The notes beneath the pieces were generated by a model. The model had not been told where the DNA came from. It saw only the letters and a list, made by a program, of their open reading frames with translations, and searched no databases. A DNA stretch of 47,910 nucleotides from Roseospira goensis (GTDB lineage: Bacteria; Pseudomonadota; Alphaproteobacteria; Rhodospirillales; Rhodospirillaceae), in the NCBI RefSeq assembly GCF_014197795.1, contig NZ_JACIGI010000027.1:1-47910 (forward strand), written 5' to 3'. This document shows positions 11,815 through 20,508 of this stretch, piece by piece. Made by a program: the position numbers and the translations under genes. Position 1 is the stretch's first letter. Every line of letters begins with the position of its first letter.

Positions 11815-12306
11815 GTGAAGAAACACGCGCCGGGAGCCGTCGATCCCAACCATGCGCCGCACCGGCGCAGCGCCAAGCGACGGCGCGTCTTCAAGGGGGG
11901 CTGGCTGGTCTTGGCCGACGGTACCTCGTCGATCCGGTGCTTCGTGAAGGACATTTCCGCGACCGGGGCGCGCATCGAGACCAACGATCCGCCGGAGGCC
12001 GAAGCGACGCGCCTGAAGCTGACGCTGTCGGATGGCGAGACGCTGGATGCCGAGATCGTGCGCCGCGCGGGGCTGGAGCTGGGAATCCGGTTCCTGGCCG
12101 AGCAGCGCCCCACGCTGGCGCCGCCGCCGGAGCCGATCGAGCAACTCGTGGAGCAGATGGAGGCCATGGCGATCGAGGACGTGCTGGCCCGCATCGACGC
12201 CCTCGGCCTGAGCGAGGATCCGGCGCTGCGCGACGCCAGCGAGGCCCTCGCCGAGGCCTATGCGGGGCTTTACGCCCTGGTGAGCGCCAAGGTGGGACCG
12301 TGGTAG
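11815..12306 (+). CDS. PilZ domain protein (predicted c-di-GMP receptor)
   Basis: 163 residues. The PilZ domain has both ligand motifs: an arginine-rich RRSAKRRR stretch (17-24, containing RxxxR) and DISATG (46-51, matching (D/N)xSxxG), followed by beta strands to LGIRFLAE. The C-terminal 65 residues are acidic and helical (IEQLVEQMEAMAIEDVLARIDALGL), perhaps an effector or dimer helix. The GTG start at 11815 is chosen because GGGAGGG lies 7 bases before it and the homology begins just after; longer frames upstream lack support. It is the only plus-strand gene inside the pilus locus, divergent from the Crp-type regulator and convergent with tadG, which suggests c-di-GMP control of the pilus, but that is inference. 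Confidence 0.85.
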   Translation: MKKHAPGAVDPNHAPHRRSAKRRRVFKGGWLVLADGTSSIRCFVKDISATGARIETNDPPEAEATRLKLTLSDGETLDAEIVRRAGLELGIRFLAEQRPTLAPPPEPIEQLVEQMEAMAIEDVLARIDALGLSEDPALRDASEALAEAYAGLYALVSAKVGPW

Positions 12307-12329
12307 CGGCCCCCCGTCCCGGCCCCGGC

Positions 12330-13793
12330 CTACTGGCTGACGCGCAGCCGGGACAGTTCGATGGCGATGGCGCGGAACGACGCCTTCAGGTCTTCCTGGG
12401 ACGGGCTGTCGAACCACTTGGCCGGATCCGAGGCGCAGTCCCGGTACAGGTCCTTGGTCGCCTGGTTGATGCTGGACGAGAACGTCACGGTGTAGACGAT
12501 GATGCCCTGCGCCTTGATGTCCTCGCAGGCCAGCGCCATGCGGGCATCGATGATGTCGTTGGCCGTGCTCTTGCTGTTGGTGCCGATCAGGGGATTGGAG
12601 GACGAGAGCCAGCCGATACCCGAGTAGTCTGAGTTGACCGACGGGTCCGGCTCATTGGGCGGCCATTTGTCCTTGTCCAGTCGATAGAACTGGTTCTCGC
12701 CATCGGTCATCATGACGATGGCCTTTTCCCAGCGCGGCTCGTCCCAGGCCTTGCCCTCGGTGAACGGGGCCTCGGGCGACAGCGCCCGCCGGCCCCAGGC
12801 CAGACCCAGGTCCGCCATGGTGCCGCCGCGGTGCCAGGCATCCAGCCCCCGGATGACGTCGACCAGATCCCCCTTCCTGTTGGTCAGCGGGATGATGGGC
12901 GACGGGCACCCCAGGTTCGGCCCCGTGCCGCTGTTCTGATAGGTGGTTGGGTTGTAGCGCACTGTCCCGGGCATGTCATCGGGGTCATAATCGTTCGCCG
13001 GACCGGACTCGTAGACGAACGGGGTCCAGCCGGTGGCGCTGTCGTCGCCCAGCAGGTCGGCCCCGGTGCGCTCCATCACGCAGCCCTTCCAGCCCTGCCC
13101 GGTGCCGTCGGCGGTCCACTCGAACGGCACGTAGTGGGGATCCCCGGGCTCCGGCCACCAGCTCGGGTCCGGCGGGTTGGTGGACCCACCCAGCGCCTCC
13201 GGCCCCGGATTGACCGACGCCGCATAGGGGACGATGGAAATGTACAGGTACGGATGCTCGGTCTCGTGGCCGAACAGAATGTCCACCATGTCCTCGGCGG
13301 CGATCCGCAGCGCGCCGATGTTGTTGCCGCCACGCATGGAGCCCGTGTTGTCGAGCACCATCGCCAACTCCAGGCCCTTGATCGACCGGATCACCTCGGC
13401 ATCGGCCGAGACCGTGATCCGATCCCACTGGAACAGCTTCAGGAAATGGGTGTCGAAGCTGGCCTTGGCCGCCACGGTCACAATGTCGTTGGTCACGGTG
13501 ACGGAAACATCGTGGACCCAGCCCATCACGCCAGCGGGGTAATTCGCGGCGATGAAGTCCCCGGCCCGCTCGGTGACGTCGACCGCGTCTTCGACAGTCG
13601 AGCCGACGGCGAGCGCCGCCGAATCCACGGCATGGCCGAGCCGGTTCTTGATGTAGTAGGCGATGCCGAAGTCGATGGCACCGCCCAGGGCCAGAAGCAG
13701 CGGAACCATCATGAGCGCGACCAGGAGGGCGGCGGCGCCGCGCCTATCGCGACGCAACTGCGCCAAACACCGACCAATGCTCACGCCAGTCAT
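12330..13793 (-). CDS. tadG: TadG-like pilus assembly protein with von Willebrand A domain (copy 1)
   Basis: 487 residues. The N terminus (RRDRRGAAALLVALMMVPLLLALGGAIDFG) is the TadE/TadG pseudopilin-like leader and membrane helix. A vWA domain starts near residue 141 with the MIDAS-type motif DNTGS (148-152; D-x-T-x-S form) and ends with MMTDGENQFY and a final strand. Probably inner-membrane-anchored with a large periplasmic domain. The C-terminal FRAIAIELSRLRVSQ is shared with the tandem copy just upstream, as are the Pro/Tyr-rich loops in between. The ATG at 13793 has a GGGAGAG site 7 bases before it; an extension to 13877 would run through a putative promoter and is rejected. Its own 246-base upstream region holds a Crp-like site. 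Confidence 0.88.
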   Translation of the reverse strand: MTGVSIGRCLAQLRRDRRGAAALLVALMMVPLLLALGGAIDFGIAYYIKNRLGHAVDSAALAVGSTVEDAVDVTERAGDFIAANYPAGVMGWVHDVSVTVTNDIVTVAAKASFDTHFLKLFQWDRITVSADAEVIRSIKGLELAMVLDNTGSMRGGNNIGALRIAAEDMVDILFGHETEHPYLYISIVPYAASVNPGPEALGGSTNPPDPSWWPEPGDPHYVPFEWTADGTGQGWKGCVMERTGADLLGDDSATGWTPFVYESGPANDYDPDDMPGTVRYNPTTYQNSGTGPNLGCPSPIIPLTNRKGDLVDVIRGLDAWHRGGTMADLGLAWGRRALSPEAPFTEGKAWDEPRWEKAIVMMTDGENQFYRLDKDKWPPNEPDPSVNSDYSGIGWLSSSNPLIGTNSKSTANDIIDARMALACEDIKAQGIIVYTVTFSSSINQATKDLYRDCASDPAKWFDSPSQEDLKASFRAIAIELSRLRVSQ

Positions 13794-13835
13794 GACAGCT
13801 CTCCCACTCGACGTGACGGGATCCGGAGCCTGACC

Positions 13836-13878
13836 AGCATAGACCCCGGCATCGCCGAGCGGTGTGACGACCCCCACA
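13836..13878 (-). promoter_or_regulatory. Candidate Crp-type site with -10 hexamer upstream of tadG copy 1
   Basis: TGTGACGACCCCCACA at 13863-13878 matches the CRP consensus TGTGA-N6-TCACA at 9 of 10 positions. On the minus strand a TATGCT hexamer (13836-13841) follows; the site centre (13870.5) is 34.5 bases from the downstream end of that hexamer, the class II CRP promoter distance. The predicted transcript start near 13829 leaves a leader of about 36 bases. Confidence 0.5.
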
Positions 13879-14039
13879 GTTCGAGTGCGAATATTGGAAA
13901 GCTCGCCTACGCGAGGCCTCCGACCGCATCAACGACCAGACTAGACCCGGCCATGCGCGAAAGGAACCGCCACGAATACGCCGAGAGCGATCCGCCCCGC
14001 GCCACCCGGCGCGACGACAGGTCCCCGCGGTCGGTCCGA

Positions 14040-15497
14040 TCAGCGGCTGATGCGCAGTTTCGACAATTCGATCGCGATGGCGCGGAAGTTGGCCTTCAGG
14101 TCCTCCGCCGAGGGGCTGTCGAACCACTTGGTGGGATCCGTGGCGCAGTCCCGGAACAGGGCCTTGGTGCCGCTGTCGAGAGGATTCGAGGGCGTGGCGA
14201 AGGTCACCGTGTAGACCAGGATGCCGTCCGCCTTGATGTCCTCGCAGACGTCCGCGAAGCGCCGGTCGACAACCCGCCTGGCCCAATAGGTGCTGCTGGT
14301 GCCGATGCGGGAGTTGCTGGACGACCGCACCCCGATGCCGGAATACACGCCGTTGAACTGGTTCATGCCGTCCGTCATGATGACGATGGCCTTTTCCCAG
14401 TCCTCGGTGTTCCAGGGCTTGCCCTCGGTGAACGGCGCTTCGGGCGACAGCACACGCCGGCCCCAGGCCATGCCGACGTCGGACATGGTACCCCCGTACC
14501 AATACTGCATGTCGCGGATGTAGGGCACCAGATCCGCCTTGGTGTCGGTCAGCGGCACGATGGGCGACGGACAGCCCCGGTTCGGCCCATAAGTCTTGTC
14601 GGAGCCATAGCCCCAGACCACGGGATTGTACCGAACCGTGTTCGGCATGTCGTACCACTCGTAATCATTGTTATAGTCAGTGTAACTATCGTCGGGCGGT
14701 GACGCATAGGGGATGAACCCGCCCGGATTGTCATCGCCCATCAGGTCGCTGCCGAAGCGCTCCTCGACGCAGCCCTTCCAGCCCAAACCGTCGGTCGAAT
14801 AGGGCTTGTACTCGAACGGAACGTACGCGTAGGGCCACCATGGGCGCCAGTACCCGGGCGGCGTCGGCTCCGGCCACCAGCTCGGCGGTGTCGGGCTGGT
14901 CGATCCGCCGAACGCCTCCGGCCCCGGGTTCACGGCCGTCACGTAGGGCACGATGGACACCCGCAGGTACGGATGAACGGTCTCGTCGCCGAACAGGATG
15001 TTGACCATGTCCTCGGCAGCCGTCCGCATGCTGCCCATCTTGCCGTGATACATCATCGACCCGGTGACGTCCAGGACCAGCGCCACCTCCAGGCCGCGGA
15101 TGTTGCGGACCACGACCGCGTCGGCACCCACTGTGATCTGGGGCCAGTGGAACAGGCGCAGGAAGAACGTATCGAAGGTCGCCTGGGCCGAGACGGTGAT
15201 CGTGTCCTTCACCTCGTTGACCTGGATGTCGTGCACCCACCCGATGGCGTCATCCGGGTAATTGGCGCGCACGAAGTCGGTCGCCCGGTCCGTAATGTCC
15301 ACGTTGTCGTCGATGGTGGAGCCGATGGCCAGGGCCGCCGAGTCCACGGCGTGCCCCAGTCGCGCCCTCAGGTAGTAGGCGATGCCGAAGTCGACCGCGC
15401 CCCCGATCGCCAGGAGCAGGGGAAGCAGCATCAACGCGACCATGAGCGCGGCGGCACCACGCCTATCGTCACGCAATCGAACCAGCAGGGAGATCAT
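14040..15497 (-). CDS. tadG: TadG-like pilus assembly protein with von Willebrand A domain (copy 2)
   Basis: 485 residues, clearly paralogous to the next gene: same RRGAAALMVALMLLPLLLAIGGAVDFG membrane segment, same HAVDSAALAIGSTI and GWVHDIQV strands, vWA motif DVTGS (143-147), MTDGMNQFN, and the end FRAIAIELSKLRISR. It is richer in Tyr/Pro/Trp in the 190-300 region (WWPEPTPPGYWRPWWPYAYVPFEY). TadG is thought to anchor or regulate the pilus at the envelope. Start ATG 15497 lies 17 bases after the tadF stop, so it is in the tadE-tadF transcript; its ribosome site is weak. Two tadG-like genes in a row, probably from tandem duplication. Confidence 0.88.
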   Translation of the reverse strand: MISLLVRLRDDRRGAAALMVALMLLPLLLAIGGAVDFGIAYYLRARLGHAVDSAALAIGSTIDDNVDITDRATDFVRANYPDDAIGWVHDIQVNEVKDTITVSAQATFDTFFLRLFHWPQITVGADAVVVRNIRGLEVALVLDVTGSMMYHGKMGSMRTAAEDMVNILFGDETVHPYLRVSIVPYVTAVNPGPEAFGGSTSPTPPSWWPEPTPPGYWRPWWPYAYVPFEYKPYSTDGLGWKGCVEERFGSDLMGDDNPGGFIPYASPPDDSYTDYNNDYEWYDMPNTVRYNPVVWGYGSDKTYGPNRGCPSPIVPLTDTKADLVPYIRDMQYWYGGTMSDVGMAWGRRVLSPEAPFTEGKPWNTEDWEKAIVIMTDGMNQFNGVYSGIGVRSSSNSRIGTSSTYWARRVVDRRFADVCEDIKADGILVYTVTFATPSNPLDSGTKALFRDCATDPTKWFDSPSAEDLKANFRAIAIELSKLRISR

Positions 15498-15514
15498 GGC
15501 TTGGCGTGTCTTGT

Positions 15515-16045
15515 TCAGTGTTCGACGGACCCGTTCAGTGCAATCCGCCGGGCAACGCGCGGGCGGGCAAAGGCTTCCTCGGCCAGGTTCTTACTCTCGA
15601 AGATGAAGTCGAAAGGACTACTGTACGTGTAAGTCATGAGCACGACAACGACGCTTTCATTGGGCGACCCCAGGCCATTGCCCACGGCAGGATTGATGGC
15701 CGCGCCGCCCGCCGACTTGTCCTGCCACAGGATCCGTGTGTTGCCGCTCTGGTCGAACCCGACGCTGGCGATGGTGATCTGCAGCGTGTTGGAGTCCGTC
15801 GGCAGGGGATTCAGGATGATGTCCGCCGCCGCCCGAATGTCGGCCAGGGACTCGTCGTCGTGGGTCGCCTCCTGCGCCACCAGATCGGCGACCGTCTGGG
15901 TGGCGCTGACGGCCTTGCGGGTGGCCTCGATGAACATGGTGAGTTCGATCATCCCGAGAAACATGGTGATGAGAACCGGGATGACGAACGCCGTCTCGAT
16001 CGCGACCGATCCTTTGCGGCACCTCAGGAGCCTGCGGATCACCAT
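15515..16045 (-). CDS. tadF: TadF-type pseudopilin
   Basis: 176 residues. The N terminus RCRKGSVAIETAFVIPVLITMFLGMIELTMFI is a TadE/TadF class III signal: a short basic leader, small residue, E five residues later and a hydrophobic helix. The remainder is a soluble periplasmic domain with no recognised motif. Minor pseudopilins of this kind are cleaved by the CpaA/TadV peptidase and prime or tune fibre assembly. The start ATG overlaps the tadE stop (ATGGTGA), giving translational coupling; the next gene tadG copy 2 begins 17 bases after its stop. TadE versus TadF naming follows gene order only. Confidence 0.8.
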   Translation of the reverse strand: MVIRRLLRCRKGSVAIETAFVIPVLITMFLGMIELTMFIEATRKAVSATQTVADLVAQEATHDDESLADIRAAADIILNPLPTDSNTLQITIASVGFDQSGNTRILWQDKSAGGAAINPAVGNGLGSPNESVVVVLMTYTYSSPFDFIFESKNLAEEAFARPRVARRIALNGSVEH

Positions 16046-16569
16046 GGCTCCCCCTTCACCACCGCCGCATAGGCGATCAGGCGGCTGTCGTAGCCATCAT
16101 CATTGAAGAAGGCCCCGATGAGCGGTGTCGCGAAATGATAGCGCGCGTAGACCCGCGCGACGGTGATGTCGCCGGCATCACCCGGGGCGAAACTCGGAGA
16201 CTGCGGCAGACCGTCGCCGCCCAGTGTCGGCGGCGTCAGGTTGACCGAGCCGTAGTCCCCATAGTTGCGCACGTCGAAGACCAGATCGGCGCAGTCGAAC
16301 ATGAGCAGCCCGTCACCGCAGACCGCGTCCTCGAAGGTCTGGCGCGGATTGCCGGAGTTGAAGACCTGACCGGTGCGCAGTTGGCGGGCGCCCTCCTCCA
16401 GGGCGCCGTGCAGCGTCACGCTATGCAGCAGCATGATGCCGATCTCCAGGACCGCCGCCAGCATCAAGACCAGCGGCAGGGCGACGAGTCCAAACTCGAT
16501 CGCCACCGCCCCGCGGCGCGCGCGCCACAGACGGGAGACCAAATGATCCCTGCGGCGCTTTGTCGTCAC
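16039..16569 (-). CDS. tadE: TadE-type pseudopilin
   Basis: 176 residues beginning at GTG 16569, chosen because GGGAGG lies 7 bases before it; a longer frame to ATG 16638 has no ribosome site. The N terminus RRARRGAVAIEFGLVALPLVLMLAAVLEIGIMLL is a textbook TadE leader (cleavage after RRG, Glu near +5) and helix. The periplasmic part contains a pair of Cys (VCGDG, MFDCAD) that could form a disulfide. First gene of the tadE-tadF-tadG unit; a Crp-like site lies 81 bases upstream. Confidence 0.85.
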   Translation of the reverse strand: MTTKRRRDHLVSRLWRARRGAVAIEFGLVALPLVLMLAAVLEIGIMLLHSVTLHGALEEGARQLRTGQVFNSGNPRQTFEDAVCGDGLLMFDCADLVFDVRNYGDYGSVNLTPPTLGGDGLPQSPSFAPGDAGDITVARVYARYHFATPLIGAFFNDDGYDSRLIAYAAVVKGEPW

Positions 16570-16621
16570 GACAGGGCCTCCCAGGCGACAAGGCCGGCAC
16601 ACGTCCTGTGACCGGCGGACA

Positions 16622-16665
16622 ATGATGCCGCGTCCCATGTCGCCCTGTCAGTGACAAACATCACC
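16622..16665 (-). promoter_or_regulatory. Candidate Crp-type site with -10 hexamer upstream of tadE
   Basis: AGTGACAAACATCACC at 16650-16665 has a perfect GTGA-N6-TCAC core and 8 of 10 consensus positions. A CATCAT hexamer on the minus strand (16622-16627) ends 35.5 bases from the site centre, one base off the class II spacing seen at the other three sites. It lies in the 199-base gap between tadC and tadE. Confidence 0.4.
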
Positions 16666-16768
16666 CGACTGCCCCTCGACTTGCCGCCCCTGACCACGAC
16701 TTGACCTTGACGAACCCAATCGTTGCCGTCCTCTCGGAAAACCCCGAGACGTGCGCCGACGACGCGAC

Positions 16769-17740
16769 CTATTGCAGTTCGGCCACCCGGATGGCGGCCG
16801 GCCCCAGGATCACGACCATGAGCACCGGCAGGAAGAACACGATCATCGGCACCGTCAGCTTGGCCGGCAGCGCCGCCGCCTTGCGCTCGGCCTTGGACAG
16901 ACGCTCGGCCCGGTTTTCCTGCGACAGGACCTTCAGGGCCTGACTGACCGACGTGCCGTATTTTTCCGCCTGCAACAGGGTGACCGTCAGGGACTTCGCG
17001 GCCGGCAGGCCGGTGCGATCGGCGAAGTTGGTGTACGCGCGTCGCCGGTCGCCCAGGAACGCCAGCTCGGCCGTGGTGAGGCCGAACTCTTCGGACAGGA
17101 CGGGCGAGACATCCTCGATCTCGTTGGTGACACGCTGGAACGCCGCCTCGATGGACAGCCCGGCCTCCGAACTGATGACCAGAAGGTCGAGCGCATCCGG
17201 AAACACCAGCTCCATTTCCTTGCGCCGCTTCTGGATGATGTTCACGAGCAGCAGGTGCGGCAGATAAAACCCGACCACGGGGGCCGCCGCGAGAACCAGG
17301 ACCTTCTGGAAGAAGATCAACTGATCCTCCAGGACCACCGTCACATACAGGAAGGTGGCCACAAGAAAGCCGATCAGCAGCAGCACGCGCAGACCGACAT
17401 AGACCTTGGGCGCGTAGGGCTGGCGGTAGCCGGCCTGGACCAGCTTCAGCTTGATCCCCTTGGGCGCGATCAGCCGTTCGAGCTTGAGGGCATCGACGAC
17501 GGCCTGCAGCAGGCTGACGCTCTTCTTGGGGCGCCAGCGGGCGCGCCGCTGCTGCTCGATCTCGGTACGCTGTTGCCGGCTGTACTCCTCGCGCGCCCGC
17601 GAGATGCTGCGCAGACGCGCGGCGCGATGGTCGCGTTGCAGGAACGGCAGGGCCATCGCCAGCACGGTCGCGAACGCGCCGATGAACGCCAGGGCGCTGA
17701 TGATCATCTCGACCCGGAAGCCCAGGAAGGTCGCTTCCAT
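16769..17740 (-). CDS. tadC: Type II/IV secretion platform protein TadC
   Basis: 323 residues, inner-membrane platform protein of the Tad system. An N-terminal membrane helix (IISALAFIGAFATVLAMALPFL) is followed by a basic cytoplasmic stretch, two helices near residues 120-160 (VLLLIGFLVATFLYVTVV, VLVLAAAPVVGFYLPHLLL), a T2SSF domain (FPDALDLLVISSEAGLSIEAAFQRV...) and a C-terminal helix (VPMIVFFLPVLMVVILGPAAI). Pairs with TadB to couple the CpaF ATPase to pilin polymerisation. Starts 12 bases after the tadB stop. Confidence 0.92.
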   Translation of the reverse strand: MEATFLGFRVEMIISALAFIGAFATVLAMALPFLQRDHRAARLRSISRAREEYSRQQRTEIEQQRRARWRPKKSVSLLQAVVDALKLERLIAPKGIKLKLVQAGYRQPYAPKVYVGLRVLLLIGFLVATFLYVTVVLEDQLIFFQKVLVLAAAPVVGFYLPHLLLVNIIQKRRKEMELVFPDALDLLVISSEAGLSIEAAFQRVTNEIEDVSPVLSEEFGLTTAELAFLGDRRRAYTNFADRTGLPAAKSLTVTLLQAEKYGTSVSQALKVLSQENRAERLSKAERKAAALPAKLTVPMIVFFLPVLMVVILGPAAIRVAELQ

Positions 17741-17752
17741 GACGGCGCATCC

Positions 17753-18805
17753 CTACATCTTGAAGTTGATCATCTTCGCCATGATGGCCACGCCCGTGGC
17801 CATCCAGAGCAGACCGCCCACCATGATGATGTGTCCGGCCGCGGTCTCGAACAGCGGGACCAGATAGGTCGGACTGGTCAGCGAGATCAGCGCGACGACG
17901 ATGAACGGCAGCGAGCCGATGATCCAGGCCGACGCCTTGGCCTCGGACGACAGCGCCTTGACCTTCAACCGCATCTGCTTGCGCTCGCGGATGACGGTCG
18001 ACAGGTTCGCCAGGGTCTCCGCAAGGTTGCCGCCGGTCTGCTGCTGGATCTGCAGGACGATGGCGAAAAACTTGTACTCCGGCGTCGGCATGCGTTCGAG
18101 ACCGCGCGCCATGATCTCCGACAGCGGCAGGCCGACGCGCTGACCCTCCACCATCATGCGGAACTCGGCGCCGACCGGATCGGGCACCTCGCGTCCGACG
18201 ATGCCGATGCACTCGCTGACCGGAAGGCCGGACTGGACGCCGCGCACCAGCACATCAATGGCGTTGGGGAACTCGGTGGTGAACCGCTTCTGGCGCCGGC
18301 GGGCCATGAAGCCCAGCACCAGCCGCGGCAGTCCGAACGCCACGGTGATCCCCGCCAGCAGGCCGATCAGCGGGTTGAAGCCGGCCACGATCACGAACAC
18401 GGCAGCGGCGGCGCCGATCACCACCGTCACCAGCAGGTAGAGCCGGTAATCCATGCGCAGGCCGGCGCGCAGCAGGGTCTGGCGGACGCGGTTGCTCCGC
18501 CGGGTGCGGTTCTCCTTGTCCTTCTCCAGCTCGCGCAGCTTCTCCTGGATGCGCTTCTGCCGGGTCTGCGTCTCGCCGCTGCCCCCGGACACGCTGCCGC
18601 CGGGGCGCAGACCGCGCACAGCGCGACCGGACCCACCGGCCCCGGCCGGAGCCAGGCCAAGCCCGTCCATCCGCCGGCGCAGCCGCCGGCGCGGCTCGGT
18701 CACCGCATAGGCCACGCCGCCGGCGATTGCCAGTACCATGACGAACAGGGCGAGCGCGATGCCGGCCACCAGCATCGTCTCGGGGCTGAGCGGTCCGTTA
18801 ATCAC
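17753..18805 (-). CDS. tadB: Type II/IV secretion platform protein TadB
   Basis: 350 residues. An N-terminal helix (TMLVAGIALALFVMVLAIAGGVAYAV) precedes a basic, coiled-coil-like linker (QKRIQEKLRELEKDKENRTRR, about 83-103), then two helices, the T2SSF domain (FPNAIDVLVRGVQSGLPVSECIGIV) and a C-terminal hairpin of helices. Heteromeric partner of TadC. The GTG start at 18805 overlaps the cpaF stop by 8 bases and has GGAGAAGG upstream, so translation is coupled to the ATPase gene. Confidence 0.92.
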   Translation of the reverse strand: MINGPLSPETMLVAGIALALFVMVLAIAGGVAYAVTEPRRRLRRRMDGLGLAPAGAGGSGRAVRGLRPGGSVSGGSGETQTRQKRIQEKLRELEKDKENRTRRSNRVRQTLLRAGLRMDYRLYLLVTVVIGAAAAVFVIVAGFNPLIGLLAGITVAFGLPRLVLGFMARRRQKRFTTEFPNAIDVLVRGVQSGLPVSECIGIVGREVPDPVGAEFRMMVEGQRVGLPLSEIMARGLERMPTPEYKFFAIVLQIQQQTGGNLAETLANLSTVIRERKQMRLKVKALSSEAKASAWIIGSLPFIVVALISLTSPTYLVPLFETAAGHIIMVGGLLWMATGVAIMAKMINFKM

Positions 18806-20282
18806 TGGCCTTCTCCAACGCGCGCGCGAGCTTGTCCTCCAGCCCGAAGTAGCGCGCCCGGTCCCAGAACCCGGGCCGGATCCCCGTCGCGCGGTGGCGT
18901 CCGATGATCTTGCCGTCCTGGGTCTCGTCGAGGTAGTCGAACACCAGCAGGTCCTGAAGGGTGACGACGTCGCCCTCCATGCCCATCACCTCGGTGACCT
19001 GGACGATCTTGCGCGAGCCGTCGCGCAGCCGCGCCGCCTGGATGATGAGGGTGATGGCCGACGAGATCTGCTCGCGCGTGGCCTTGGGCGGCAGGCTGAA
19101 CCCGCCCATGGCCACCATGTTCTCCAGGCGCGAGATCGCCTCGCGCGGGTTGTTGGCGTGGACCGTGCCCATCGAGCCGTCGTGGCCCGTGTTCATCGCC
19201 TGCAACAGGTCGAACGCCTCGGGACCGCGCACCTCGCCGACGATGATGCGCTCGGGCCGCATGCGCAGGCAGTTGCGCACCAAGTCGCGCATGGTGATCT
19301 CGCCGACCCCCTCCAGGTTGGGCGGCCGGGTTTCCAGACGGACCACATGGGGGTTCTTGAGCTGCAATTCCGCCGCGTCCTCGCAGGTGATGACGCGTTC
19401 GGCCGGCTCGATGTAGTTGGTCAGGCAGTTCAGCAGGGTCGTCTTACCGGAGCCGGTACCGCCGGAGATCAGGATGTTGCAGCGCGAGGCCGAGGCGACC
19501 TCCAGGATGGCCGCGCCTTCGCGACTGATGGAGCCGAACTGCACCAGCTCTTCGAAGGTGAGCTTGTCCTTCTTGAACTTGCGGATCGTGAGCGTCGGCC
19601 CGTCGAGCGCCAGCGGGGCCACGATGACGTTGACACGGGAGCCGTCGGCCAGGCGCGCGTCACAGATCGGGCTGGCCTCGTCGACGCGGCGGCCGACGGC
19701 CGAGACGATGCGCTGGCAGACGTTCATGAGCTGCGCGTTGTCGCGGAACTTGACGTTGGTCCGCTCCACCCGGCCATTGGCCTCGATGTAGACCTTGTCA
19801 TAGCCGTTGACCATGATGTCCGCGATGTCGTCGCGGGCCAGCAGAGGTTCCAGCGGGCCGAGACCCAGGATGTCGTTGCAGATATCCGCAATAATCTGCT
19901 TCTGTTCCTGGGCGTTCACCAGGACGTCCTGCATCGAGATGATCTCGTTGATGACGTCCGAGATCTCCTCGCGCACGGCGTCCGGCGACAGCGTGCTGAG
20001 CTGCCCGAGGTCGATGGCCTCGATAAGGCTGTTGAAGACGGAAACCTTGATTTCCTCAAGCCGGTTCTCGCGGGCACGCAGGCGCTCCAGCCCCGCCTCG
20101 TCGACGATGACCGCAGGTTCGGGCGGCGGGGCGGTCGCCGCCGGCGCCGCCTCGGCCCGCTCGGCGCCGTCGCCACGTGGCGACGGACGCGCGCCGCGAC
20201 TCCCCCCCGGCCCCGTCGGCACCGGCCGGGGCTGTGACGTGCTTTCGCCCTTGCCGCCCGTGTCTATGCGGCGTCCGAACAT
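18798..20282 (-). CDS. cpaF: Tad pilus ATPase CpaF/TadA
   Basis: 494 residues, secretion ATPase of the VirB11/PulE superfamily that powers Flp pilus extension and retraction. The first 60 residues are Pro/Gly/Ala-rich and probably disordered. Walker A is GGTGSGKTT with Lys280; the Asp/His boxes and Walker B region read ERIIVGEVRGPEAFDLLQAMNTGHDGSMGTVHANNPREAISR (from about 344). GAGGAG lies 8 bases before the ATG. A 226-base gap separates it from cpaE without any feature I recognise; tadB overlaps its end. Confidence 0.95.
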   Translation of the reverse strand: MFGRRIDTGGKGESTSQPRPVPTGPGGSRGARPSPRGDGAERAEAAPAATAPPPEPAVIVDEAGLERLRARENRLEEIKVSVFNSLIEAIDLGQLSTLSPDAVREEISDVINEIISMQDVLVNAQEQKQIIADICNDILGLGPLEPLLARDDIADIMVNGYDKVYIEANGRVERTNVKFRDNAQLMNVCQRIVSAVGRRVDEASPICDARLADGSRVNVIVAPLALDGPTLTIRKFKKDKLTFEELVQFGSISREGAAILEVASASRCNILISGGTGSGKTTLLNCLTNYIEPAERVITCEDAAELQLKNPHVVRLETRPPNLEGVGEITMRDLVRNCLRMRPERIIVGEVRGPEAFDLLQAMNTGHDGSMGTVHANNPREAISRLENMVAMGGFSLPPKATREQISSAITLIIQAARLRDGSRKIVQVTEVMGMEGDVVTLQDLLVFDYLDETQDGKIIGRHRATGIRPGFWDRARYFGLEDKLARALEKASD

Positions 20283-20508
20283 GGTTGACTCCTCATGCAG
20301 GCCCGGGCCGATCAGCCGAACGCGCCGGCGCTCCGGACCCGCACCCTGTGCCGGGCGCCTGCCCTGCGCCCCGCCTGGCCCTGCGGCTGCCGCGACGGGC
20401 GCGGCGCCGCGTCACGCCGCAGCAGACGATGATACCAAAGCACTCCGGCCGCACGAAAGGTGCCCGTGCTTGGCCTGGACGCTGCCCCGACGTCCCCGAG
20501 TCGCGTCA

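Noticed and set aside
12831-14702. 623-codon plus-strand frame opposite the two tadG genes
   Set aside because: Shadow of the tadG genes; crosses their intergenic promoter region as well.
16604-16619. TGTGACCGGCGGACAA as a further Crp-like site near tadE
   Set aside because: Only the left half-site matches; the right half-site does not resemble TCACA.
16751-18907. 718-codon plus-strand frame opposite tadB and tadC
   Set aside because: Antisense to two well-supported membrane proteins; composition is Gln/His/Asp-rich shadow sequence.
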